64,000 nt of DNA from Bdellovibrionales bacterium (GTDB lineage: Bacteria > Bdellovibrionota > Bdellovibrionia > Bdellovibrionales > JAMPXM01): NCBI GenBank assembly GCA_016713885.1, contig JADJOF010000004.1, positions 186,001 to 250,000 of the forward strand, read 5' to 3'. The notes below the pieces were generated by a model. That model had not been told where the DNA came from and made no database searches. It saw only the letters and a list, made by a program, of their open reading frames with translations. Positions within the stretch are counted from its first letter, which is position 1; each line of letters starts with the position of its first letter. The translations under genes and the position numbers were made by a program. Shown piece by piece: positions 56,070 through 64,000 of this stretch.

Positions 56070-56966
56070 ATGATCAAGCGAACCGAAGGCTATTTTACCG
56101 GCGATCACCACAAACTCGGGTCTAGCTCACAGAATCAAGAGCTGTTCTTCCAGTCGTGGACAAGCGCGAAGGCACGCGCGACTTTGGTCTTAACGCATGG
56201 AATCTCTGAGCACTCTGAATCCTATCATGAGATGGCACTCGAACTCGTCCCGCGCGGCTGGGATATTTACGCATGGGACCTCCGCGGGCATGGCCGCAGC
56301 GAAGGAAAGCGCGGCTACATCGACGACTTCCATCGCTACAGTCGCGACCTCCATCATTTCGTCAAACATCTGAAAAGCGGTTCCCTCAAAAATTCAAAAC
56401 TCCCGCTCATCATGATGGGCCACTCCATGGGCGGATTGATCACACTTCGCTATCTTGTCGATCAAGGCGTTGCCGCTCCCGCGAAGGGACTTGTGCTCAG
56501 TTCGCCCGCTCTCGGAATCTCCATGCCGATTCCGACCTGGAAAGAGTTTGCCGCTCGCGCGCTGCTCAACTATCTGCCGCAGGTCACACTCCCAAACGAT
56601 ATTCCGCACAATCTTCTCACGCACATTGAGGAGCGCTGGCGCCGCTACGACTCCGATCCGCTTCGCCACGATAAAGTTTCTGCTGCGATGTACTTTGGAA
56701 TGATCGAAGGTTTTTAAAAAGTACATAACGCCGCCGCACAAATTCGCATTCCGACGCTGATCGTGGCCGCCGGTGATGAACGCGTCGTCAGTCGACCAGC
56801 GATTGAAGACTTCTTCCCAAAGCTTGGATCCGAGCGAAAGAAACTCATTGTCTACGAAAAGTCGTACCACGAAGTCGTGAACGACGTGGAACGAGATCAG
56901 GTCTTCAACGATATCGATCTTTTTTTAGGAAGTGTCGTCGCCGCTAGCGGCGGAGGTGCAACGTGA
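56070..56966 (+). CDS. Alpha/beta hydrolase (monoacylglycerol lipase type) with an in-frame stop
   Basis: LTHGISEHSESYHEMA, WDLRGHGRSEGKRG and the nucleophile elbow GHSMGG place it with lysophospholipases/monoacylglycerol lipases. The frame is stopped by TAA at 56715-56717 (inside TTTTTAAAAA), but the same frame continues with IPTLIVAAGDERVV, which holds the acid, and YEKSYHEVVND with the catalytic His. A single base change (TAA to TTA) would give a normal ~298-aa enzyme. Either a sequence error or a recent nonsense mutation. The end overlaps the next gene by ATGA. Confidence 0.8.
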
Positions 56967-57592
56967 TACGAAATACCCCGCTCATTCTCATCGCTCTCAT
57001 CGTGACTATTGCCGGATGCGCTTCAAGCCCCACTGAAAATAGTCAGCGTGTCGCGGCCTCTCCTCTCGAAGCCGAACGTGTTGAGACCATCGCCGTTCCT
57101 GCCGATCACGCGCAAGCGATCGAGAAGTCATCCTCAGGAGATTCGGAGTTCTCGGGGCTCTATAATACCTTCGAGCTCAAAGCCACGATGCTAAATTCAA
57201 CAGTTCGCGAGTCGATCTTGAAGCGACAAAGCGAGTACTATCTTTGGGAGCCAAGCCAACTTGCCAATGAACGAGAGAAAGCAACCCAAGAACTGAGTTC
57301 TGAAACAGGAGTCTTTCTTAGCTTTTCAACTCCCGAGAGAAAAAACGACAACCTCGCCGACAGCAAAACAATCTGGCGCATCTATCTTGAGGCCGGAGGA
57401 CGCCGTTATGTTGGAAAAGCCAAACGTGATCGTCGCCTCATCGCAGAGCTGCAATCGCTGTTTCCGTACCACACGCGTTGGAACTCTCCCTACACCATTA
57501 CATTTCCCGTCGCCGCAAGCGCTCTCGAGGGTCAGGCGATTCGCCTAACAGTGACCGGCCCGCTCGGCACTCGCGTTCTTGAATTTCACTGA
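56963..57592 (+). CDS. Putative lipoprotein of unknown function
   Basis: 209 aa. Signal peptide and lipobox VTIAGC are clear; the mature part begins ASSPTENSQ. A mostly beta domain follows (GVFLSFSTPERKNDN, WRIYLEAGGRRYVGKAKR, YTITFPVAASALEGQ). No family is recognised. Coupled to the hydrolase gene by a 4-base overlap. Confidence 0.72.
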   Translation: MIRNTPLILIALIVTIAGCASSPTENSQRVAASPLEAERVETIAVPADHAQAIEKSSSGDSEFSGLYNTFELKATMLNSTVRESILKRQSEYYLWEPSQLANEREKATQELSSETGVFLSFSTPERKNDNLADSKTIWRIYLEAGGRRYVGKAKRDRRLIAELQSLFPYHTRWNSPYTITFPVAASALEGQAIRLTVTGPLGTRVLEFH

Positions 57593-57594
57593 AT

Positions 57595-60500
57595 TCATGC
57601 CATCTCGATCCGGGCCTCTCGGCTAAACGGATACACCGCTGCGAGCTTGATGACCTCGCCGTTCTTCGCGACACCCGCAGCAAGAAGAGCCTCTGCGTAA
57701 TAACGAAGTTGGCGGATCGCCTTGTCGCTGTACTCAGAGGCGCCGGTTTTATAGTCGACAACCCAGAGCTGCCCACTCGCATCGCGTCCCCAAAGGTCGA
57801 TCTGCCCTTCGACGGCGACCAGAACCTCTGCCACCTCTCGCCGATAGACAAAACTCCACTCAACTTCACCCGAAGAAAAAATTTCGGCAATCGCCGGCTC
57901 ACGCAAATTCAAAAGCCACTGCAAAGCTTCGCCGGCAGCCTCACGCTCACTCAACGGAAACCAGCGCGCAATTTCTGCAGCCATCGCCTCAGGCTGATCC
58001 GTCAGATACTTTGCAAGCTCAAAAACGCGATGCAACCGAGTGCCATTCGCTGCTTTTCGAGCCAGCCCCAAACTCTTCTGCGCCGACTTTGAGCCCGCCG
58101 TCGCTCGATGCAAAACGCTTTCGCCAGCGACCACTTGTTCCATCTCAAGAAGCTTCGTTACCGAGATCGTTCCACGCACCCCCCGCCCAAGTCGGGCTTG
58201 GCCCGCGACATAGGCGTTCGCAACACGCTCATCACTCAGATCTGCAGCCGAAACGGCCACACGCGCCGGCTCGTCAATGTCTTCGGTCCGCAAAATCCGT
58301 CGCACATTCTCGCTCGCCAGCGTTTCGCCAATCAGCGCAGCAAAGCTTCCCCGCTCGGCCTCACCAAGTGCAGAGAAGAATAGCGATTCGCGCGCTCTCG
58401 TCATCGCGACATAGAGAACGCGCTTATCCTCTTCACGCTCCCAAGCACGAAGTCGACGCATCCATGCACGGCCCACCGCACCGGTATTGGCACTTCCGTC
58501 TTCCTCATCGCGAATCGAAAGTGCGAAGACCTTCTCTTCCTCATGAAGAACCACGTCGCCCCGAAAGGGCTTATCGCGCTTACCAAAACTCATGAATGGA
58601 ATGAAAATATGGTCAAACTCAAGACCCTTTGAGGCGTGAATCGTCATCACCGTCACGCGGTCAGGCTTTTGCGCTGCCGCCGCATCGCGATCGCTCCCGC
58701 CGTCAGCTGCTGTCTCAAGAACTTCATCGATAAATCGTTTTGGATTGAACCCCGCTTGGCGCTCCGCCGTCACAAGACGCGTGATAAACTTCAGCGCGTT
58801 CGCCTCGCGTCGACCACTCGGATCGAGTGCTCCACAGAACGAGAAAAAGTCACACGACACCAGAGCCGACTTAAAGGCCTCAACGATGCCGCGCTCGCGC
58901 GCAACCTGAAGAAGATTCCGATGCACTTCAAGTTCACTCAGCTTCTGGCCTTCCAGCACACTCCACAGCGAAGCCTTGCGTCGATAGCCGAGCATCAGAA
59001 TGCTTTCATCGATCGGAAACCACGGCGCACGCGCAAGCTGAATCAGATTGGCATCGTCATGAGGATTCACCAAAAATGCCAAGAGCGACGCAAGATCTGT
59101 GATTTCTTGTCGATCGGCAAATGCTCCTGAGGTGTGGACCTGATACGGCACATGATAGCCATCGAGCCGCTCTCCGATCTGCATCAAATCCTGATTCTTT
59201 CGTCCTAGAACCGCAATGCTCGCAGGACGCACACCACTCTCAATCAAACTTCGAATGGCCTTCGCAACCGCGCGAGCCTCACGCTCACGCCGCTCTCCGG
59301 CTCGCTCGTCCTCACCTGCGGCAAGCTGCAAATACGAAACTCGTCCGAAACAGGCCGGAGCAATGGAGTCTGCCAACCGATGGGCCTCCATTTTTTCAAA
59401 ATCACTTCCAAGCTCGCCGACCGCGCGATTAATAAAATCCATCACCGCCGGATCAGACCGACGATTGACCATCAAACTCACCTCAGCATGACGCTCTGAC
59501 TTCGCTAAGTGCTCGCGCTGCCCAAAAACAGTAGGCCGCGCTCCACGAAAAAGGTAGATGCTCTGCTGCGGATCTCCCACGACAAATGAGCTCCGCCCCT
59601 GCGACAGCGCCTCCAGCAGACGAACCTGCCGCGGCGACGTATCCTGGTACTCATCAATCAACCAATGATCCCAGCTCTCAGCGAACGTCGTCGCCGTTTC
59701 TGGATGTTCGCGCAAAAGGCGCAATGAAAATAGCTCCAGATCTTCGAGTTCAATAAGTCCAGAGCGACGTTTTTCCTCCGTCAGGCCCTGCCAAAAGCGC
59801 TCAGCCAACTGTAAGACGTCAGCATTAAAACTGCTCGTCTCTCCCAGAGCGTGCCATTCTTTTCGAACGAGTGCTGTCGCCTCCGAAAGATCATCAAAAA
59901 CTTCCGTCCACTTCTTTCTCGAAAAGTTCACCTTCGGGTTCGATCGATTCTGAATCGAAGGACGCGTCTCGAGCAGCTGATCAATTCGATCAAGTCGAGG
60001 CAATGAAAGCTCGTTCTGAACTTCACTGATCGCTCCTTTTAAATGCGTGAACCATTGCAGCATCGGCTCCCACTGCAGATTGCCCGAATCCTTAATTTCA
60101 TCTTCGGTCTCAAGAATCGGCGGTATACAGGCCGCCACATCATCCACCCAGAACCGCGACAAATCCGCAAGTGTCGCCGGCCTCGCGTCTGGAAACTCTG
60201 ATTGAATTTGTGCCAGACGATGCAGAACACCCATACTTCGCCGAAATCCAAAACTTGAAATCAAACTCTCCGCCGCCGGATCTTTTAAAATCTGATGCGC
60301 CACTCGGCTAATCATACTGCGACGCTCATCCGCCTGCGCCACACGGAAAGCCGGATCAAGTCCCGCCTCTTGCGCAAACGCACGCAAGTAACTCTCCATC
60401 ACGCCATGCATCGTGGTGACAAAGAGCTGACTCCTCGACGAAACAAACGGAATCAACTTTTTCCGCAGGGCCTCGCTCTTTGGGTCAGCCTCCGACGACA

Positions 60501-60711
60501 GCTCCAAAACCCGCTGCATCAGACGGACACGTAGCTCTTGAGTTGCCATTCGCGTAAAAGTCGTGACCACAAGCCGCGGCATTTCACCGGCGTGCTCGCG
60601 ACCCCACTCTTCGGCAATTCGAATCACGCGTTCGACTAGATTATATGTCTTCCCTGCTCCGGCACCCGCTCTCCATAGGGAGGGACGCAGTGGCTCTTGA
60701 TGGAGTCCCAT
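57595..60711 (-). CDS. addA: AddA-like UvrD/Rep-family helicase-nuclease
   Basis: About 1,038 aa from the ATG at 60711. Walker A RAGAGAGKTYNLV is at residue ~15; helicase motifs DEYQDTSPRQ, VGDPQQSIYLFRGARP, VTVMTIHASKGLEFDHIF and VLYVAMTRARE follow in order. The C-terminal RecB-type nuclease has GQIDLWGRDASGQLWVVDYKTG. With the neighbouring AddB-like gene it should process double-strand breaks for recombination. No RecC or RecD partner is present. Confidence 0.92.
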   Translation of the reverse strand: MGLHQEPLRPSLWRAGAGAGKTYNLVERVIRIAEEWGREHAGEMPRLVVTTFTRMATQELRVRLMQRVLELSSEADPKSEALRKKLIPFVSSRSQLFVTTMHGVMESYLRAFAQEAGLDPAFRVAQADERRSMISRVAHQILKDPAAESLISSFGFRRSMGVLHRLAQIQSEFPDARPATLADLSRFWVDDVAACIPPILETEDEIKDSGNLQWEPMLQWFTHLKGAISEVQNELSLPRLDRIDQLLETRPSIQNRSNPKVNFSRKKWTEVFDDLSEATALVRKEWHALGETSSFNADVLQLAERFWQGLTEEKRRSGLIELEDLELFSLRLLREHPETATTFAESWDHWLIDEYQDTSPRQVRLLEALSQGRSSFVVGDPQQSIYLFRGARPTVFGQREHLAKSERHAEVSLMVNRRSDPAVMDFINRAVGELGSDFEKMEAHRLADSIAPACFGRVSYLQLAAGEDERAGERREREARAVAKAIRSLIESGVRPASIAVLGRKNQDLMQIGERLDGYHVPYQVHTSGAFADRQEITDLASLLAFLVNPHDDANLIQLARAPWFPIDESILMLGYRRKASLWSVLEGQKLSELEVHRNLLQVARERGIVEAFKSALVSCDFFSFCGALDPSGRREANALKFITRLVTAERQAGFNPKRFIDEVLETAADGGSDRDAAAAQKPDRVTVMTIHASKGLEFDHIFIPFMSFGKRDKPFRGDVVLHEEEKVFALSIRDEEDGSANTGAVGRAWMRRLRAWEREEDKRVLYVAMTRARESLFFSALGEAERGSFAALIGETLASENVRRILRTEDIDEPARVAVSAADLSDERVANAYVAGQARLGRGVRGTISVTKLLEMEQVVAGESVLHRATAGSKSAQKSLGLARKAANGTRLHRVFELAKYLTDQPEAMAAEIARWFPLSEREAAGEALQWLLNLREPAIAEIFSSGEVEWSFVYRREVAEVLVAVEGQIDLWGRDASGQLWVVDYKTGASEYSDKAIRQLRYYAEALLAAGVAKNGEVIKLAAVYPFSREARIEMA

Positions 60712-60713
60712 GC

Positions 60714-63587
60714 TCAATCGCTCCCTTCGCCGTCGATAAATTCAATCGCCGGTTTGCGGCACGCCAGAACCCAATGACAAGTCTCGCAGTGTTTCGCCTT
60801 ATAGGGCCGCGGTTCAAATCGTCCTTCGCGCAAGACCGACATCACCTCGCGCATCCGCTCACGTGCCTCGGAAAAGCTCTCGAGAAGATCGGCTCGTGTC
60901 TTCGGCTGTTTCGAGTTCCCACGCGGCTCTTCAAATAGATCCGCGGCAAGTTCGACAACCCGAAGACCACTCCCTTTTTCCTTATCCGTCAGATCAAAGA
61001 GAAAGGCCCCAGCCGTCTGCAGCTTCTGACTCGCAAACAGAGCCGCCTCTGGCAACATTTTGGTCGAATCAAATAGTCCCTCTTCAAGAGCCATCGCATA
61101 AAGTAGCGGTTGCCAAAAATGATTCGACTTCCACGCCGATAGCGTTCGCTCGCGTGCCCGGTTCTTGTAGTCGATCAAAACAAAACGCCCATCACCGGTA
61201 TGTTCGCCGCCGGCAACGCCGTCAACACGATCGATGCGTCCAGAAAATGGCAATGCCCCGGGCACGTCAGCTGTCGCCCATTCTCCCGTTTCAGCATTAA
61301 CGCTTCCCTTCACTTCAAGCTCGACAGCCATCGTTCTGAGTTTTGGAAAGGCCGCGCGGTTCTCTCGTTCAACAGCGCTTACTGCTTGGCCAAGTTTCAC
61401 AAGCTTGCGCCGAAGCAAAAGCCACGCTTGATCTGTTCGAACAATCGGTCGCTTGTCCTCGGTCTCGATCTTCAATTTGGCCGTCTCGAGCAACGCCTCG
61501 ATCTCAGCATCGGTCTGTTCGGTAAACTGCAGTCGTCCCAACGCTTCAAGTAGAGCGTGCTGCAGCTTCCCCTGCTTCATCGCCGCCGGATCAAGATCAA
61601 GCTCGCCCTGAGTTCGCGGACCCAATACCGAATCAAACGCATAGCGAAGTGGGCACTTTGAAACGGCATCCACCATGCTCGGCGAAAGCCGGTTAACCGT
61701 CCCCGCGCCAAAATGCGCAGCCGCTCGCTCACCACGCTCGCGCGCCAAACGTTCGCGTGTGACATCGGACCCAACAGCCGAAACATCACGGCGCGCCAGT
61801 AAATCCAAACGCGTCATCGCCGGCACGCCCTGCTCCGGCACTTTCCCAGACGAACTCCATGCGCCCGCAAGCCAGGTCCACGACGGTGTCTGCACAGTGC
61901 CAAGAGCATCGGTATCAGCAAACGTCAAAATCGTTTCGGTACGCGCCTGACCAAGAATCCATCTCGCTTCAAACTCAGCACGTCGACGATCTTCACCATC
62001 AAGAGCCCAACCCGTTGCCCGCTCAATTGAACGAATATCAGAACTCTGAATCGCCGTGCTTGAGTTCGTTCGCAATGCACCATCGTGAAGGCCCATGACC
62101 ACGGCATGAGAGACCTCAGCCCCATCCATAGCCCCAAGTCCTAAACATTGCACGCCAACGGGATCACCCGGAATCGTCGTCACTTCAGTCTTCGCCGCAA
62201 GTTCGCCGATATACTGGACCCAGCGATTGGGCTTAAAGGTGATATCGGGAGGACACTCCTCAAGGACGGCCTTAAACAACGACACGATCAAATTCGAAAG
62301 ACGATCAACGTCATCGTCGATATGAATCAAAAGCGCCGCTTTCATCATAAACTCATCGCGCGTCATCGCCTCGTCGCTCCAGCGACCGCGATCACCGGCG
62401 GACTTCTCATAGAACGCCATCAGCTCAGCCGAGAGTTCTAGATCAGTGCTATCGTAAATATTCGCAAAAAGTTCAGAGAACTCAGTAAATGAAAGCGGCG
62501 GAGCCCCCACTCCAAAAACGTCGACTTCAAGATCGCGCATCTGCGGTAGCGACACGCGCGAACGCAAACGCGCAAGCCAACGCATCACATCTGGAAACGA
62601 GTGCAGCGCCGTCACCACCGACTTACTTGTCGCAATTCCCTCACACTCCAAATGAAGCGATAGGACTGGCCAATAAGCCTCAAGATCGGGGGCCGCGATC
62701 GCAATGCTCTCGGCCGGAATTCCTGCCTCAAGCCACTTTCGAACGGATGCGACAGCTTGTTTGACTTCCGCTGCAGCCGATGGAAAACGCAAGTAGCTGA
62801 CGGACCCCGCTTCATGCAAAGCCTCGTCGTCGAGTCGCTGCTCCTCGACAAGAACACCACGCGCAGGCGCAGCCTCTCGCATCCAATCCGCAGCCAAACG
62901 ACTCTCCGGATAGTCCGACTCCCACACAGGAGAGGGCCGAAACACTGTCACATGGCGCGTCTTTGCAATCTCAAGAAAGAGATCGGCCTCGACCTGTGAC
63001 ATCTGCGCACCAAGATCGACAATCAAATCGCGAGTCCACACATCGGCCATTTTTTCACGCGCTTCAGTAGATCCTGCAAGAAGTCCGATGGCCCAAACGT
63101 TGGCCGCGATCCCATCCCGCTCAAGCTCACTCCAAATTTCGCGGGCCACCGTACACCAAGCTTGCCACCGATGCCTTGAAGCCGCCTGCTCGTCCTCAGC
63201 AAACCAATCATCCAATATGAAGCTTGAACCGCTTGAAATCAAAATCGGCAGCAGTTGACGAATGTATTCAAACAAAGTTTTGGCGGCACCCGGACCGTGC
63301 AGCCACTCCTCGGGACGACTCTCAAGCTTACTTGCAATCGTCGACACCATGAGTTCGCGCGAGACAATAGTGAGATCGGGACGAAGCCGCTTCAGTAAAT
63401 AACCCCAAAGCTCACTGGCGCGAAGTACCGCATGTCCATCTACAAAGCCCTGCTCATCGAGCCGGCGACGCTGCAGGCGAATTTTCGTTCGCACATCGCT
63501 CACGAGCCAAGTCGCAACCCGGCCTGCACGATCAAAGTGCCGCGCGTGATTGGTCTCTTGTGAATGCGTGAAAAGTGTTAACGCCAT
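60714..63587 (-). CDS. addB: AddB-like PD-(D/E)XK nuclease subunit
   Basis: About 957 aa from the ATG at 63585-63587. The C-terminal nuclease shows GRIDRVDGV and RFVLIDYKNRARE (D...DYK). Cysteines that can bind an iron-sulfur cluster are present: CPLRYAF and KHCETCHWVLACRK (C-x2-C-x5-C), as in AddB. I find no Walker A motif in the N-terminal part, so the helicase domain is probably inactive. The stop lies two bases from the addA start. Confidence 0.88.
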   Translation of the reverse strand: MALTLFTHSQETNHARHFDRAGRVATWLVSDVRTKIRLQRRRLDEQGFVDGHAVLRASELWGYLLKRLRPDLTIVSRELMVSTIASKLESRPEEWLHGPGAAKTLFEYIRQLLPILISSGSSFILDDWFAEDEQAASRHRWQAWCTVAREIWSELERDGIAANVWAIGLLAGSTEAREKMADVWTRDLIVDLGAQMSQVEADLFLEIAKTRHVTVFRPSPVWESDYPESRLAADWMREAAPARGVLVEEQRLDDEALHEAGSVSYLRFPSAAAEVKQAVASVRKWLEAGIPAESIAIAAPDLEAYWPVLSLHLECEGIATSKSVVTALHSFPDVMRWLARLRSRVSLPQMRDLEVDVFGVGAPPLSFTEFSELFANIYDSTDLELSAELMAFYEKSAGDRGRWSDEAMTRDEFMMKAALLIHIDDDVDRLSNLIVSLFKAVLEECPPDITFKPNRWVQYIGELAAKTEVTTIPGDPVGVQCLGLGAMDGAEVSHAVVMGLHDGALRTNSSTAIQSSDIRSIERATGWALDGEDRRRAEFEARWILGQARTETILTFADTDALGTVQTPSWTWLAGAWSSSGKVPEQGVPAMTRLDLLARRDVSAVGSDVTRERLARERGERAAAHFGAGTVNRLSPSMVDAVSKCPLRYAFDSVLGPRTQGELDLDPAAMKQGKLQHALLEALGRLQFTEQTDAEIEALLETAKLKIETEDKRPIVRTDQAWLLLRRKLVKLGQAVSAVERENRAAFPKLRTMAVELEVKGSVNAETGEWATADVPGALPFSGRIDRVDGVAGGEHTGDGRFVLIDYKNRARERTLSAWKSNHFWQPLLYAMALEEGLFDSTKMLPEAALFASQKLQTAGAFLFDLTDKEKGSGLRVVELAADLFEEPRGNSKQPKTRADLLESFSEARERMREVMSVLREGRFEPRPYKAKHCETCHWVLACRKPAIEFIDGEGSD

Positions 63588-63653
63588 GAAGAGGTCTATT
63601 TTTGCGACCAAACTCGCATGAAGTAAATCGAGAACAGCGGGTCATGACTCGCG

Positions 63654-64000
63654 TTAACGACGCTGCTTGAGTTTGCGGCGCCCGCCGCTACCTGCCGAGC
63701 CCGATAGACCCGAAAACGAAAAATCAGCGCCATCAAGTCCAAGCTGAAGCGTCATCTGGACAACATAGCGACGATCTTCGAGCTGCCCAGGATACTCACC
63801 AAGCTCAACACCATAGGATGCTGCATCAAAAGCAACGACTCCGGCATCAAGGCCAACACCAACAGAGTAGTACCCCTGATACAGTCCTGCGCGCACACTG
63901 ATGAGAGGCAAATCGATATCGACACCTAGATGCAGCTTCTTACCACTCTGAATATCCGGCCGATCAAGATACCGATAGTCCATCGACGGCGTAATCGACG
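63654..64000 (-). CDS. C-terminal part of an outer-membrane protein, 5' end outside window
   Basis: The frame is open to the right edge (…ITPSMDYRYLDRP), so this is the last ~115 residues of a longer protein. Strands alternate (KLHLGVDIDLPLISVRAGLY, YYSVGVGLDAGVVAFDAASY, VVQMTLQLGLDG) as in outer-membrane barrels. It ends in a Ser/Gly stretch and a basic tail (GGRRKLKQRR). The terminal basic tail is odd for a barrel. Function unknown. Confidence 0.65.
   Translation of the reverse strand, partial: SITPSMDYRYLDRPDIQSGKKLHLGVDIDLPLISVRAGLYQGYYSVGVGLDAGVVAFDAASYGVELGEYPGQLEDRRYVVQMTLQLGLDGADFSFSGLSGSAGSGGRRKLKQRR

Overview
The window looks like chromosomal DNA from a Gram-negative bacterium of the Bdellovibrio/myxobacterial type, most likely a Bdellovibrionota member. 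This placement is inferred from content: an operon resembling the Myxococcus adventurous gliding (Glt/Cgl) genes, many lipoprotein signal peptides, TPR and GYF/PilZ proteins, an MlaEFD lipid-transport set and dense operons with 4-base ATGA overlaps. No rRNA, tRNA or CRISPR array was seen.

Layout. 1-7263 (minus): respiratory complex I genes nuoB-CD-E-F-G-I, then an unrecognised gene running off the left edge. 7.7-9.2 kb: a secreted subtilisin. 9.3-10.5 kb: an ArsR/SRPBCC unit with a palindromic control region. 10.5-11.5 kb: a REP-associated (Y1) transposase gene between two diverged 42-bp repeats. 11.5-15.8 kb: a lipoprotein and a heterodimeric ABC exporter. 15.8-17.8 kb: an exported protein, a divergent LysR regulator and a second Y1 transposase-like gene. 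17.9-28.1 kb (minus): an eight-gene gliding-motility-like operon ending in a good rho-independent terminator. 28.4-31.3 kb (minus): phnD-phnC-phnE-type transporter. 31.5-36.8 kb: HAD protein, ABC-F ATPase, DUF3592 protein, MgtC, NUDIX and an RsmI-like methyltransferase. 36.7-44.3 kb (minus): MFS transporter, cysE, YhaM-like nuclease, glutathione peroxidase, a lipoprotein, a GYF/TPR membrane protein and purH. 44.4-45.3 kb: HNH nuclease. 45.5-53.7 kb (minus): one operon of a kinase-like sensor, a degenerate GGDEF protein, alanine racemase and MlaE-F-D. 53.8-57.6 kb: nadB, a small exported protein, a lipase-like hydrolase and a lipoprotein. 57.6-63.6 kb (minus): AddA/AddB-like recombination enzymes, then a partial outer-membrane protein at the right edge.

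How genes work together. The gliding-like operon combines a cytoplasmic GYF/PilZ protein, a VWA adhesin-like lipoprotein, three TPR envelope proteins, a small exported protein, an outer-membrane barrel and an exported coiled coil: the envelope part of a trans-envelope machine, with no motor genes in view. The kinase-GGDEF-alr-mla operon ties two signalling proteins that lack key catalytic residues to peptidoglycan precursor supply and outer-membrane lipid transport.

Caveat. At least eleven apparent frame breaks occur, several in genes expected to be essential (nuoB, nuoCD, purH) and many at short homopolymers, plus one in-frame stop. Many are probably sequence errors; four of them cluster in one TPR gene. 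Gene names in the gliding operon rest on recognition of architecture and order from memory, not on a search.
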